From the NCBI RefSeq assembly GCF_016862755.1, contig NZ_BONO01000001.1, positions 1 through 64,000 on the forward strand: a DNA stretch of 64,000 nucleotides. Direction: 5' to 3'. Made by a program: the position numbers and the translations under genes. The DNA comes from Cellulomonas pakistanensis (GTDB lineage Bacteria > Actinomycetota > Actinomycetes > Actinomycetales > Cellulomonadaceae). How positions within the stretch are numbered: the first letter of the stretch is position 1; each line of letters begins with the position of its first letter. Under the pieces are notes generated by a model that saw only the letters and a program-made list of their open reading frames with translations, had not been told where the DNA came from and ran no database searches. Below are positions 1 through 10,626 of the stretch, piece after piece.

Positions 1-24
1 GGGCCCGGCCCGCCGGCCGGGCCC
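1..24. terminator. Hairpin at the window edge
   Basis: Perfect 10-bp stem (1-10 with 15-24) around a CGCC loop. It probably ends a gene left of the window; no T-tract follows, as is usual in very GC-rich actinobacteria. Confidence 0.55.
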
Positions 25-101
25 GCCGCAGGTCACCGGCCCGTTCGCCGCGCGCGGCGGGTCCGCGGGGAGCACAGTGGCCCCCGGAGGGGGTGGGCGA
101 C

Positions 102-1496
102 ATGGCGCAGTCCACGCAGGTGCAGGGCGAGCAGCCCGCGCTCAAGCGGTCGATCGGCCGGACGGTGCTGCTGCTGTTCGTGGTCGGGGACATCCTCGGG
201 GCGGGCATCTACGCGCTGACCGGCACGGTCGCGGCCGAGGTCGGCGGGGCGATCTGGCTGCCGTTCCTGGTCGCGTTCGTGCTGGCGGCGCTCACCGCGA
301 CGGCGTACGCCGAGCTCGTCGCCCGGTACCCGCAGGCGGCCGGCGCGGCGCTGTACGCCAACCGCGCCTTCCGCCGGCCGTTCCTCACGTTCCTCGTGGC
401 GTTCGCCGTCATGATGTCCGGCATCACCAGCGCGTCGGCCGCCGCGCGCGCGTTCGGCGGGGACTACCTCGCCGAGCTGCTGCCGTTCGGCGTGCCGACC
501 GTCGTCGCCGCGTGGGTGTTCCTCGGGCTGATCACGCTGGTCAACGTCCTCGGGGTGTCCGAGTCGGTGCGCGTCAACGTGGTGCTCACGCTGATCGAGG
601 CGACCGGTCTGCTGGTCATCATCGGGATCGGCGTGGTCGCACTCGTGCGGGGCGAGGGCGACCCGGGCCGGGCGCTGGAGCTGAGCACGGAGGGCGCCGC
701 GTGGATGGGCGTGCTCGGCGGCGCGGCGCTGGCGTTCTACGCGCTGCTCGGGTTCGAGGACTCGGTGAACCTCGCGGAGGAGGCGCAGCACCCCCGGCGG
801 GACTTCCCCCGCGCGCTGTTCGGCGGGCTGGCGATCGCCGGCGTCATCTACCTGGCCGTCGCGTTCACGACGTCGATGCTGGTGGAGACGGACGTGCTCG
901 TCGGGTCGACCGGCCCGCTGCTCGAGGTGGTCAAGGTCGCCGGGCTGGTGTTCCCCGCGTGGCTGTTCGCGCTCATCGCGCTGCTCGCGGTCATGAACAC
1001 GGCGCTGATCAACATGATGATGGCGTCGCGCCTGGTCTACGGGATGGCGCGGGAGCGGATCATCCCCGCGCTGTTCGGGCGGGTGCACGCCCGGCGCCGG
1101 ACGCCCGTGGTCGCGATCGCGTTCACCGTGGTGCTCGCGCTCACGCTCACCGCCACCGGCGACCTCGGCGACCTGGCCGACACCACCGTGCTGCTCCTGC
1201 TGCTGGTGTTCGCCGTGGTCAACGTCGCGGTGCTGGTGCTGCGGCGCCGGCCCGACACCGGCGACGACGTGCCGGAGCGGGTCGAGGGCGACGCCGAGCG
1301 CTCGTTCCGGGCGCCGACGTGGGCGCCGGTGCTCGGCGCGGTGGTGTCGCTGGTGCTGGCGTCGCCGCTCACCGGGCGCGAGGGGTCGGTGTACCTGCGG
1401 GCCGCGGTGCTGCTGGCGATCGGCGTGGTGCTGTACGTGGTGAACCGGCTGGTGTCGGGGAGGGTGGACACGGGCGACGACGCGCTGGTGGGCTGA
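102..1496 (+). CDS. APC-family amino acid permease
   Basis: Predicted integral membrane transporter of the amino acid-polyamine-organocation superfamily, 464 aa with about 12 hydrophobic segments. The first segment carries the family glycine signature GDILGAGIYALTG (about residues 26-38), which lines the substrate site in APC transporters. The charged loop around residues 225-240 and the NTALINMMMASR segment also fit the family. I chose ATG 102 because GGAGG at 86-90 sits at a good distance; the GTG at 93 would overlap that ribosome site. Substrate cannot be told from sequence. It stands alone on its strand, with the nucleotidyltransferase gene 31 bases downstream. Confidence 0.85.
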   Translation: MAQSTQVQGEQPALKRSIGRTVLLLFVVGDILGAGIYALTGTVAAEVGGAIWLPFLVAFVLAALTATAYAELVARYPQAAGAALYANRAFRRPFLTFLVAFAVMMSGITSASAAARAFGGDYLAELLPFGVPTVVAAWVFLGLITLVNVLGVSESVRVNVVLTLIEATGLLVIIGIGVVALVRGEGDPGRALELSTEGAAWMGVLGGAALAFYALLGFEDSVNLAEEAQHPRRDFPRALFGGLAIAGVIYLAVAFTTSMLVETDVLVGSTGPLLEVVKVAGLVFPAWLFALIALLAVMNTALINMMMASRLVYGMARERIIPALFGRVHARRRTPVVAIAFTVVLALTLTATGDLGDLADTTVLLLLLVFAVVNVAVLVLRRRPDTGDDVPERVEGDAERSFRAPTWAPVLGAVVSLVLASPLTGREGSVYLRAAVLLAIGVVLYVVNRLVSGRVDTGDDALVG

Positions 1497-1527
1497 GGCC
1501 CCGACCGCCCGAGACCTGGGAGCCCCC

Positions 1528-2268
1528 GTGCCCGACGACGACTTCCTCGACCGCGTCGCCGACACCCTGGCGGCGCTGCCCGCGGTCGAGGCCGTCACCC
1601 TCGGCGGCTCCCGCGCCGCCGGCACGCACCGGCCCGACAGCGACTGGGACCTCGCGATCTACTACCGCGGCGCCTTCGACCCGCAGCACCTGCGGGACGT
1701 CGGCTGGGAGGGCCACGTGTTCGAGGTCGGCGGCTGGGGCGGCGGGGTGTTCAACGGCGGCGGCTGGCTGACCGTCGAGGGCCGGCGGGTCGACGTGCAC
1801 TACCGGGACCTCGACGTGGTGGAGCGGGAGGTCGAGCGGGCGGGGCGCGGGGAGTTCGACATCGAGCCGCTGCTGTTCCACCTCGCGGGGTTCCCGACGT
1901 ACGTCGTCGTCGCCGAGCTCGCGGGGCACCGGGTGCTGCGCGGGTCGCTGCCCCGGCCGGCGTTCCCGGGGGCGCTCCGCCGCTCCGCGCCCGAGGTCTG
2001 GGGCGCGCGGGCCGACTGGACGCTCGACGGGGCCGAGCAGCACGCGCGGGCCGGGCGGGTCGCGCAGTGCGCCGGGCAGATCGCCGTCGCGGTGACGCAG
2101 CGGGCGCACGCCGTGCTGGCCGGGCGCGGCGAGTGGGTGACCAACGAGAAGCGGCTGCTCGACCGGGCGGGTCTGCGGGCGGCCGACGACCTCGTGCTCG
2201 GGCTGGCGGCGGAGCCGGAGGCGCTGCTCGCCGCGGTGGCGGCGGCGCGGGCGCTCGGGCGCGGGTGA
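1528..2268 (+). CDS. Nucleotidyltransferase-domain protein
   Basis: 246-aa protein with a minimal nucleotidyltransferase fold: GGSRAAG at about residues 25-31, then DSDWDLA (36-42) giving the two metal-binding aspartates, and a third candidate in RRVDVHYRD (about 87-95). The fold transfers NMP from NTP to a hydroxyl; relatives include aminoglycoside nucleotidyltransferases and uncharacterised housekeeping proteins. The C-terminal half is helical and not diagnostic. Starts at GTG 1528 after GGAG at about 1518. Function beyond the fold is unknown; a resistance role should not be assumed. Confidence 0.75.
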   Translation: MPDDDFLDRVADTLAALPAVEAVTLGGSRAAGTHRPDSDWDLAIYYRGAFDPQHLRDVGWEGHVFEVGGWGGGVFNGGGWLTVEGRRVDVHYRDLDVVEREVERAGRGEFDIEPLLFHLAGFPTYVVVAELAGHRVLRGSLPRPAFPGALRRSAPEVWGARADWTLDGAEQHARAGRVAQCAGQIAVAVTQRAHAVLAGRGEWVTNEKRLLDRAGLRAADDLVLGLAAEPEALLAAVAAARALGRG

Positions 2269-2302
2269 CCACGGGGTCTCCCGCTCGGCCTGGTCACGGG
2301 CG

Positions 2303-2308
2303 TACCGT
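2303..2308 (+). promoter_or_regulatory. -10 box, leaderless promoter of ppk2
   Basis: TACCGT, 6 bases before the ATG at 2315. The gap predicts a transcript starting at or next to the start codon; no Shine-Dalgarno is present. Confidence 0.6.
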
Positions 2309-2314
2309 CCGGGG

Positions 2315-3133
2315 ATGACGACGCCGAAGGTGCCCAAGGACGTGTACGAGGCCGAGCTGTTCCGCCTGCAGGCCGAGCTCGTGACGCTGCAGGAGTGGGT
2401 GCGCGCCACCGGGACCCGGGTGGCCGTGGTCTTCGAGGGCCGGGACGCGGCCGGCAAGGGCGGCACGATCAAGCGGATCTCCGAGTACCTGAGCCCCCGC
2501 GTCGCGCGGATCGCCGCGCTGCCGGCGCCCACCGAGCGCGAGCGCTCCGAGTGGTACTTCCAGCGCTACACGGCGCACCTGCCCGCGGGCGGGGAGATCG
2601 TGCTGTTCGACCGGTCCTGGTACAACCGCGCCGGCGTCGAGAAGGTGATGGGCTTCTGCACGCCCGAGGAGCACGCCCGGTTCCTGCGCCAGGCGCCGGT
2701 GTTCGAGCGGATGCTGATCGACGACGGGGTCCTGCTGCGCAAGTACTGGTTCTCCGTGTCGGACTCCGAGCAGCTCCGGCGGTTCCGGTCCCGGCTGGAC
2801 GACCCGGTCCGGCGGTGGAAGCTGAGCCCGATGGACCTCGAGTCGATCGCGCGCTGGGAGGACTACTCGCGCGCGAAGGACGAGATGTTCGCGCACACCG
2901 ACACGCCGGACAGCCCCTGGTTCGTCGTCGAGTCCGACATCAAGCGGAACGCGCGGCTCAACATGATCGCCCACCTGCTGTCGACCATCCCCTACCGCGA
3001 GGTGGCGCAGCCGAAGGTCAAGCTCCCCAAGCGTCCGCCGGCCGACGACTACGAGCGCCCGCCGCGCGAGCTGTTCACGTCCGTCCCCGACCACGCCGCA
3101 CGGCTCGTCGGCGACCGGGAGGCGGATGCGTGA
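2315..3133 (+). CDS. ppk2: Polyphosphate kinase 2 family protein
   Basis: PPK2 transfers phosphate between inorganic polyphosphate and nucleotides, normally to regenerate GTP/ATP from NDP or NMP. The 272-aa length fits a single-domain PPK2. Visible signatures are the P-loop FEGRDAAGKGGTIKR (about residues 41-55), the Walker B segment LFDRSWYNRAGVEKVMGF (about 99-116) and the lid region RSRLDDPVRRWKLSPMD (about 160-176) with its conserved Arg/Asp pattern. Cytoplasmic. Starts at ATG 2315, apparently leaderless. Whether it prefers NMP or NDP cannot be assigned by eye. The GNAT gene follows with its own promoter-like box. Confidence 0.93.
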   Translation: MTTPKVPKDVYEAELFRLQAELVTLQEWVRATGTRVAVVFEGRDAAGKGGTIKRISEYLSPRVARIAALPAPTERERSEWYFQRYTAHLPAGGEIVLFDRSWYNRAGVEKVMGFCTPEEHARFLRQAPVFERMLIDDGVLLRKYWFSVSDSEQLRRFRSRLDDPVRRWKLSPMDLESIARWEDYSRAKDEMFAHTDTPDSPWFVVESDIKRNARLNMIAHLLSTIPYREVAQPKVKLPKRPPADDYERPPRELFTSVPDHAARLVGDREADA

Positions 3134-3155
3134 TCCCGGCGTCACACGGGCGGGG

Positions 3156-3161
3156 TACCGT
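3156..3161 (+). promoter_or_regulatory. -10 box, leaderless promoter of GNAT gene
   Basis: TACCGT, 8 bases before ATG 3170; same hexamer as at 2303-2308. Confidence 0.55.
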
Positions 3162-3169
3162 CCCGCCCG

Positions 3170-3652
3170 ATGACCACGCCGACGATCGCCCTCGACGACC
3201 CCCGTGCCCCCGACGTGCGCGCGCTGCTGACCCGGCACCTGGAGCTCATGCACGCGCAGAGCGACCCCGAGGACGTGCACGCCCTGGACGTGGACGCGCT
3301 CACGGCGCCGCACCTCACGTTCGTGAGCGCGCGCGACGGCTCCGAGGGGACGCTGCTCGGCGTCGGGGCGCTCGCGGAGATCGCGCCCGGGCACGGCGAG
3401 ATCAAGTCGATGCACACCGCCGAGGCGGCCCGGCGCCGGGGGGTCGCCGGGTCGCTGCTCGCGCACCTGGTGGGCCTCGCGGTCGACCGGGGGTACGCCC
3501 GCGTCAGCCTGGAGACGGGCAGCGACGACCACTTCGCCGCGGCCCGCGCCCTCTACGCCCGCGCGGGCTTCGTGGAGTGCCCACCGTTCGCCTCCTACGC
3601 GCCGAGCGACGCGTCGACCTTCATGACGCTGGACCTCGCCGCCGGACGCTGA
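3170..3652 (+). CDS. GNAT-family N-acetyltransferase
   Basis: 160-aa acetyltransferase of the GNAT fold. The acetyl-CoA pyrophosphate loop is seen as RRRGVAGSLLAH (about residues 87-98), preceded by the beta-4 strand GEIKSMHTAE and followed by GYARVSLETGSDDHFAAARALYARAGF, the usual motif B region with Tyr near the catalytic position. The acceptor is unknown. It ends 83 bases before a convergent sugar acetyltransferase gene, with a long inverted repeat between them that should stop transcription from both sides. Confidence 0.85.
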   Translation: MTTPTIALDDPRAPDVRALLTRHLELMHAQSDPEDVHALDVDALTAPHLTFVSARDGSEGTLLGVGALAEIAPGHGEIKSMHTAEAARRRGVAGSLLAHLVGLAVDRGYARVSLETGSDDHFAAARALYARAGFVECPPFASYAPSDASTFMTLDLAAGR

Positions 3653-3658
3653 GCGCGT

Positions 3659-3717
3659 TCGCCGGTTCCGCGCGCGAGGGCGGCGCGTCGCACCGCGTGC
3701 CGCGGCGGAACCGGCGA
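3659..3717. terminator. Bidirectional hairpin between convergent genes
   Basis: Perfect 13-bp arms TCGCCGGTTCCGC (3659-3671) and its complement (3705-3717) around a 33-base GC-rich loop. It lies between the GNAT gene and the convergent O-acetyltransferase gene. Confidence 0.65.
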
Positions 3718-3734
3718 TCTCGACCGACGGGCGC

Positions 3735-4358
3735 TCAGCGCAGGTCGCGCGGCGGGCGGTAGCGGAACTCGCGGTCCGCGTCGGTGATCTCCCGGATCAC
3801 CCGCGCCGGCACCCCCGCGACCACCACGCCGGGCGGCACGTTCCCGGTCACCACGGCGCCCGCGCCGACGACCGACCCGGCGCCGATCGTCACGCCCGGC
3901 AGGATCGTCGCGCCGGCGCCGACCCACACGTCGTCCTCGATCCGCACCGGCGCCGAGAACTGCGACCCGTCCCGGCGCAGCTCCGGGTGCACGGGGTGGC
4001 CGGTCGTGATGACCGTGACGTTCGGCGCCAGCATCACGCGGCTGCCGACGTGCACCTCGACGTCGTCCACCAGCGTCAGGCCGACGTTGACGTACACGTC
4101 GTCGCCCAGGTGCACGCGGTTGCCGTACATGACCCGCAGCGGCGGCTCGACCCACACCCGCTCGCCCACCGAGCCGAGCAGCTCCCGCAGGATCTTCTCC
4201 CGGCCCTCGGCGTCCCGCGGGTGGGAGGCGTTGAGCTCGTGCACCAGCTCCTTGCCGCGGACGCGCTCCTCCTCCAGCGCCGCCAGGCCCGGCCCGTAGT
4301 CGGTGTAGAGCTCGTGCTCGGCCATGCGGCGGCGCACCTCGCGCTCGCGGTCGTCCAT
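3735..4358 (-). CDS. maa: Sugar O-acetyltransferase (maltose acetyltransferase type)
   Basis: 207-aa left-handed beta-helix acyltransferase. The N-terminal Mac domain (about residues 1-55, with [17 protein letters not shown]) and a hexapeptide-repeat region (about 70-185, e.g. [20 protein letters not shown]) match maltose/galactoside O-acetyltransferases; the catalytic His is expected in [11 protein letters not shown]. It acetylates the 6-hydroxyl of sugars from acetyl-CoA, thought to detoxify non-metabolised sugars. I used ATG 4358, since AAGGGG at about 4366-4371 is 7 bases away; the GTG at 4364 would be too close. Divergent from the ATPase gene at 4516. Confidence 0.88.
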   Translation of the reverse strand: MDDREREVRRRMAEHELYTDYGPGLAALEEERVRGKELVHELNASHPRDAEGREKILRELLGSVGERVWVEPPLRVMYGNRVHLGDDVYVNVGLTLVDDVEVHVGSRVMLAPNVTVITTGHPVHPELRRDGSQFSAPVRIEDDVWVGAGATILPGVTIGAGSVVGAGAVVTGNVPPGVVVAGVPARVIREITDADREFRYRPPRDLR

Positions 4359-4468
4359 CGGCACCCCTTCGTCGCCTCACGTCGCCCGGTCTCCGGGCAC
4401 CCGCACCATCCTGCCGTGCCGCCGCCCGGAACCCCGCTTTCCGAGTGGCGGGGGCCCCGAGCGCCACC

Positions 4469-4474
4469 TACCGT
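4469..4474 (+). promoter_or_regulatory. Candidate -10 box for the RsbW-like gene
   Basis: TACCGT about 40 bases before the chosen start at 4516, leaving room for a leader with the GGAGGA ribosome site at 4503-4508. Confidence 0.45.
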
Positions 4475-4515
4475 CGAGTCCGGCCCCCGACGCATCGACC
4501 ATGGAGGACACCGTG

Positions 4516-4986
4516 GTGCAGTCATCAGACGAGGTGGCCCCGCGGCCTCAGACCGACGCGGGGATCCCGTCGTCGCGACCCCCGGAGCGCTTCCGGCCGG
4601 TCCGGTCCTGGCAGCTCGACTCGGTCACGGACCTCGCCCGCGTCCGCCGGGAGCTGCTGGCCGAGATCACGGCCCCGCACGCGGAGCCGCAGGAGTCGCT
4701 CGGCCGCGTGCCGGAGAACATGGTGCTCGTGGCCTCCGAGCTCGCGACGAACGCGCTGCAGCACGGCCTGCCGCCGACGGTGCTGTCGCTGTCGGCCGAC
4801 GACCTGGACTACCTGCTGGACGTCTGCGACACCGACCTGGAGACCACGCCGGTGCTGGCCGGCGAGCGACCGTCCGGCGCGGGCGGGTTCGGCCTGCTCA
4901 TCGCGCACCGGCTGTCGCAGGAGGTCGGCTGGTACACGACCGACGAGACCAAGCACGTCTGGGCGACCTTCCCCGCCCAGCGCTGA
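4516..4986 (+). CDS. RsbW-like histidine-kinase-fold ATPase
   Basis: Small GHKL ATPase of the anti-sigma-factor serine kinase type (HATPase_c_2), about 156 aa. The N box is ASELATNALQHG and the G box is GAGGFGLLIAHRL, so the ATP site looks intact. Such proteins phosphorylate an anti-anti-sigma factor or bind a sigma factor, but no STAS-domain or sigma gene lies nearby, so the partner is unknown. Start choice: GGAGGA at 4503-4508 lies 7 bases before GTG 4516 and 4 before GTG 4513; ATG 4501 has no ribosome site. A strong hairpin follows. A second ATPase of this type is at 51633. Confidence 0.8.
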   Translation: MQSSDEVAPRPQTDAGIPSSRPPERFRPVRSWQLDSVTDLARVRRELLAEITAPHAEPQESLGRVPENMVLVASELATNALQHGLPPTVLSLSADDLDYLLDVCDTDLETTPVLAGERPSGAGGFGLLIAHRLSQEVGWYTTDETKHVWATFPAQR

Positions 4987-4992
4987 CGCACG

Positions 4993-5030
4993 CGAGAGCC
5001 CCGTCCCGCCGCGGTGGGGCGGGGCTCTCG
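4993..5030 (+). terminator. Rho-independent-type terminator
   Basis: CGAGAGCCCC (4993-5002) pairs perfectly with 5021-5030, and the stem continues inward with several GC and GT pairs. It starts 6 bases after the preceding stop codon. Confidence 0.75.
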
Positions 5031-5120
5031 TCGACCCGTGGCTGTGCACGGTCACAGCCTGGTTCGCCGGAATGGCACAGCCTCGGCCTCACTTCCGGCA
5101 CAGTCCTGGTCTCTCACCCC

Positions 5121-7642
<2,522 letters not shown>

Positions 7643-7649
7643 CACCACC

Positions 7650-7713
7650 AGACCCACTGATCCGTCCGAGACCCACGCCCTCGCGGGGCGGTCTCGGACG
7701 GATCAGTGGGTCT
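7650..7713. terminator. 24-bp perfect inverted repeat
   Basis: Arms 7650-7673 and 7690-7713 are exact reverse complements of 24 bases around a 16-base spacer. It begins 7 bases after the galactanase stop. The stem is far longer than a normal terminator and less GC-pure than its surroundings, and it has no T-tract. Confidence 0.75.
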
Positions 7714-7799
7714 CGCCGAGCGGCGGCGTCGCCTCCTCCCCAGGCAGCGCACAGCGGGCACCGGGGGCGGCCACGGGGACGAGCGCGAGAGTCGGCGCC

Positions 7800-8330
7800 A
7801 TGACCGAGAACCCCGACACCACGCGTCCGAACGCCACCGGCCCCGGCGCTGCCGGCGCCGCTGCTCCTGCCCCACCCGCGCCAGAGCGCACCCCGCCCAC
7901 CAGATCCGCGCCGGCCGCGCCCCAGCCCACCCCGCCCGCCGTGTCCGCCGCCGAGGGCCGCGCCGCCGCGAGCGACGCACCCGCCCTCGGGATGCACGAC
8001 CCGGCGGGGACCCCGTCGGCCCCGAGGCGCCGGTTCCGCCTCGGTCGCCGCGCCGTCACCGCGCTCGTGCTCGTGGGCGTGCTGCTCGTCGGCGGTGCCG
8101 GCGGCTTCGCGATCGGCCGCGCCACGGCGCCGGGCCCGGCGTTCCCCGCCTTCGAACGCGGCGACGGTCCTGGCGGCCGGCTCCCGGGTGGCGGCGGGGA
8201 CGGCGAGATGCCGCAGCCGCCCTCCGGCCGCTCGGGCAGCGGGTCCGACCCGGGCTCCGGCGACACCGGCACCGACGCCGACCCGGGCAGCGCCGACGCC
8301 GGGACGACCGACTCGTCCGCGACGACCTGA
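7800..8330 (+). CDS. Single-pass membrane protein with low-complexity ends
   Basis: 176-aa protein I do not recognise. Residues 1-80 are Ala/Pro/Thr-rich; RRRFRLGRRA (about 81-90) gives a positive-inside cluster; one hydrophobic helix with small residues (about 92-110) follows; the remaining about 65 residues are Gly/Asp/Ser-rich and acidic. Topology would place the acidic tail outside the cell. No enzymatic motif is visible. Convergent with the ABC-F gene. Confidence 0.6.
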   Translation: MTENPDTTRPNATGPGAAGAAAPAPPAPERTPPTRSAPAAPQPTPPAVSAAEGRAAASDAPALGMHDPAGTPSAPRRRFRLGRRAVTALVLVGVLLVGGAGGFAIGRATAPGPAFPAFERGDGPGGRLPGGGGDGEMPQPPSGRSGSGSDPGSGDTGTDADPGSADAGTTDSSATT

Positions 8331-8384
8331 CGCCGCCGAGGGCCGCGCCCGAGCCGGCCAGGGTGCGCTGGGGCCCGCCGGGCG

Positions 8385-10031
8385 TCAGTCCGCCGTGACC
8401 TCCGCGACCCGGCCGTCCTCGACGTGCCACCGCCGCGTGAGCCGCACGCTGTCGAGCATCCGGCGGTCGTGCGTGACCAGGAGCACCGTGCCGTCGAACG
8501 TCTCGAGCGCCTGCTCCAGCTGCTCGATCGCCGGCAGGTCCAGGTGGTTCGTCGGCTCGTCGAGCACGAGCAGGTTGACCCCGCGCGCCTGCAGCAGCGC
8601 GAGCGCGGCGCGGGTCCGCTCCCCCGGCGACAGCGAGGACGCCGCCCGGTTCACGTGGTGGCCGCCGAGCCCGAACTTCGCGAGCAGCGTCCGGACGTCG
8701 GCGGTCGTCCAGTCCGGCACCTCGCGCGAGAACGCGTCGACCAGGGGCGCGTCGCCCTCGAACGCGGCGCGCGCCTGGTCGACCTCGCCGACCAGCACGC
8801 CCGACCCGAGGTCCACCCGCCCGGCGTCCGGCGCGAGCCGCCCGAGCAGGAGCGCGAGCAGCGTCGTCTTCCCGGCGCCGTTCGGGCCGGTGACGGCCAC
8901 CCGGTCCTGCCAGTCGAGCTGCACGTCGACGGGCCCCAGCGTGAAGCCGCCCCGGCGGACGACGGCGGCCCGCGCGGCGGCGACGACGGCGCCGGACCGG
9001 GGCGCGGCGGCGATGCTCATCTGCAGCTGCCACTCCTTGCGCGGCTCCGCGACGACCTCGAGCCGCTCCATCATCCGCTCGGTCTGCCGGGCCTTCGCGG
9101 CCTGCTTCTCCGACGCGTCGGCCCGGAACTTCCGGCCGATCTTGTCGTTGTCGGACGCCTTGCGGCGGGCGTTCTTCACGCCCTTGTCCATCCACGCCCG
9201 CTGCATCCGGGCGCGCGCCGCGAGCGCGTCGCGGCGGCCGGCGTAGTCCTCGTACGCCTCGCGGGCCTGGCGGCGGGCGGTCGACCGCTCCTCCAGGTAC
9301 GCGTCGTACGAGCCGCCGTAGACGGCCACCCGCTGCAGGCTGCGGTCGATCTCGACGACCGACGTCACCGTCCGGCTGAGGAACTCGCGGTCGTGGCTGA
9401 CGACCACCACCGGCGCGGTCGACCGGTCGACGAAGTCCTCCAGCAGCGCCAGCCCCTCCAGGTCGAGGTCGTTGGTCGGCTCGTCGAGCAGGTACAGGTC
9501 GTACCGGGACAGCAGCAGCGCGGCGAGGCCGACCCGCGCCGCCTGGCCGCCGGACAGCGCGGTCATCGGCAGCTCGGGGGCCACGTCGAGGCCCAGGTCG
9601 GCGAGCACCGAGCCCGTGCGGGCCTCCAGGTCCGCGCCACCGAGGCCCATCCACCGCTCCAGCGCCTCGCCGAACTCGTCGTCCGCGCCGGGCTCGCCGG
9701 CGCCGAGCCGCTCGGCCGCAGCGTCCATCGCCGCCTGCGCGGGGCCGACGCCGGTGCGCCGCTCCAGGTGGGCGCGCACCGACTCGTCCGCGCGGCGCTC
9801 GATCTCCTGCGCGAGGTGGCCGAGCTGCGCGGTCGGCGGCGACACGGAGACCGCGCCGTCGTCGGGCGCGCGGGTCCCCGCGAGGATCCGCAGCAGCGTC
9901 GACTTGCCCGCGCCGTTCGGCCCGACCAGCCCGACGACGTCGCCGGGCGCGACCACCAGGTCGACGCCGGAGAACAGCTCGCGGTCGCCGAACGCGGCCC
10001 CCACGCCCTTGGCCTGCACGGTCGCGCTCAT
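8385..10031 (-). CDS. ABC-F family ATPase
   Basis: 548-aa soluble protein with two ABC ATPase domains and no membrane segments. Domain 1 has GPNGAGKSTLLR (about residues 35-46), LSGGQAARVGLA and LLDEPTNDLDL; the linker of charged helices around residues 230-320 is typical of the P-site tRNA interaction motif; domain 2 has GPNGAGKTTLLALL, LSPGERTRAALAL and VLDEPTNHLDL. ABC-F proteins act on the ribosomal E site as translation factors or antibiotic ribosome-protection proteins; the sequence does not decide which. I start at ATG 10031 (MSATVQAKG), directly before the first ABC domain. Confidence 0.88.
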   Translation of the reverse strand: MSATVQAKGVGAAFGDRELFSGVDLVVAPGDVVGLVGPNGAGKSTLLRILAGTRAPDDGAVSVSPPTAQLGHLAQEIERRADESVRAHLERRTGVGPAQAAMDAAAERLGAGEPGADDEFGEALERWMGLGGADLEARTGSVLADLGLDVAPELPMTALSGGQAARVGLAALLLSRYDLYLLDEPTNDLDLEGLALLEDFVDRSTAPVVVVSHDREFLSRTVTSVVEIDRSLQRVAVYGGSYDAYLEERSTARRQAREAYEDYAGRRDALAARARMQRAWMDKGVKNARRKASDNDKIGRKFRADASEKQAAKARQTERMMERLEVVAEPRKEWQLQMSIAAAPRSGAVVAAARAAVVRRGGFTLGPVDVQLDWQDRVAVTGPNGAGKTTLLALLLGRLAPDAGRVDLGSGVLVGEVDQARAAFEGDAPLVDAFSREVPDWTTADVRTLLAKFGLGGHHVNRAASSLSPGERTRAALALLQARGVNLLVLDEPTNHLDLPAIEQLEQALETFDGTVLLVTHDRRMLDSVRLTRRWHVEDGRVAEVTAD

Positions 10032-10108
10032 GGCTCCATTGTCGGGCCTCGCCGGGGTGCGCTCACGCGCATTCCGTGGCGCCGCCGGCGCCGAGCGGGC
10101 ATCCGACA

Positions 10109-10143
10109 CGTCGAGTGGGCAGCCAGGGGATGCCCACTCGACG
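10109..10143. terminator. 13-bp inverted repeat
   Basis: CGTCGAGTGGGCA (10109-10121) and its exact complement (10131-10143) with a 9-base loop. It lies after the DUF3817 gene and before the ABC-F gene, so it probably ends DUF3817 transcripts. Confidence 0.65.
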
Positions 10144-10169
10144 CGTCCGGTGCCCGGTGGACGCCCGGC

Positions 10170-10535
10170 TCAGCGCTCGACGGGCTCGCCCCCCGGCGCG
10201 GGCTCGGCGGCCGCGCGGCCCGCCGGCACGTCCAGGCGCCCGGTGCGGTGCAGCCAGCGCTCGGCGAGCAGCGTGAACATCGGCGGCACCGAGGCCGCGA
10301 GCGCCACCAGGGTCGGCCACCAGCCCCAGCGCAGCCGGATGCCGGCGACGACCGTGAGCGCCGCGTACGCGAGGAACACGAGCCCGTGCGCCTGCCCGAA
10401 CACCTGCACGCCGACCTCGGTGGTCTTCGTGACGTACTTGAGGAACATGCCGACGAGCAGGCCCGCCCACGTCGCGGCCTCGAGGAACGCGGCGATCCGG
10501 AACGCCTGGGCGTCCGGGTTGGTGACTCGCTTCAT
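10170..10535 (-). CDS. DUF3817 membrane protein
   Basis: 121-aa protein with three hydrophobic helices, matching the DUF3817 family by its FRIAAFLEAATWAGLLVGM start and FGQAHGLVFLAYAAL segment. Function of the family is unknown. ATG 10535 follows AGGAG in the leader. The short charged C-terminal tail after about residue 100 is Ala/Glu-rich. Confidence 0.8.
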   Translation of the reverse strand: MKRVTNPDAQAFRIAAFLEAATWAGLLVGMFLKYVTKTTEVGVQVFGQAHGLVFLAYAALTVVAGIRLRWGWWPTLVALAASVPPMFTLLAERWLHRTGRLDVPAGRAAAEPAPGGEPVER

Positions 10536-10573
10536 GCGGGGTGTGCTCCTGGGTGCGGCGACGGGACCGCACG

Positions 10574-10579
10574 ACGGTA
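10574..10579 (-). promoter_or_regulatory. -10 box for DUF3817 gene
   Basis: TACCGT on the minus strand, about 38 bases before ATG 10535, leaving a short leader with a Shine-Dalgarno. Confidence 0.45.
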
Positions 10580-10626
10580 ACCCGGACGGCGCGCGGGGCG
10601 GGGTGCCGGGTGGACCCGAGGGTCGC

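Noticed and set aside
1528..2268. Aminoglycoside-resistance nucleotidyltransferase
   Set aside because: Only the general nucleotidyltransferase fold is visible; no resistance-specific motif or mobile context supports that name.
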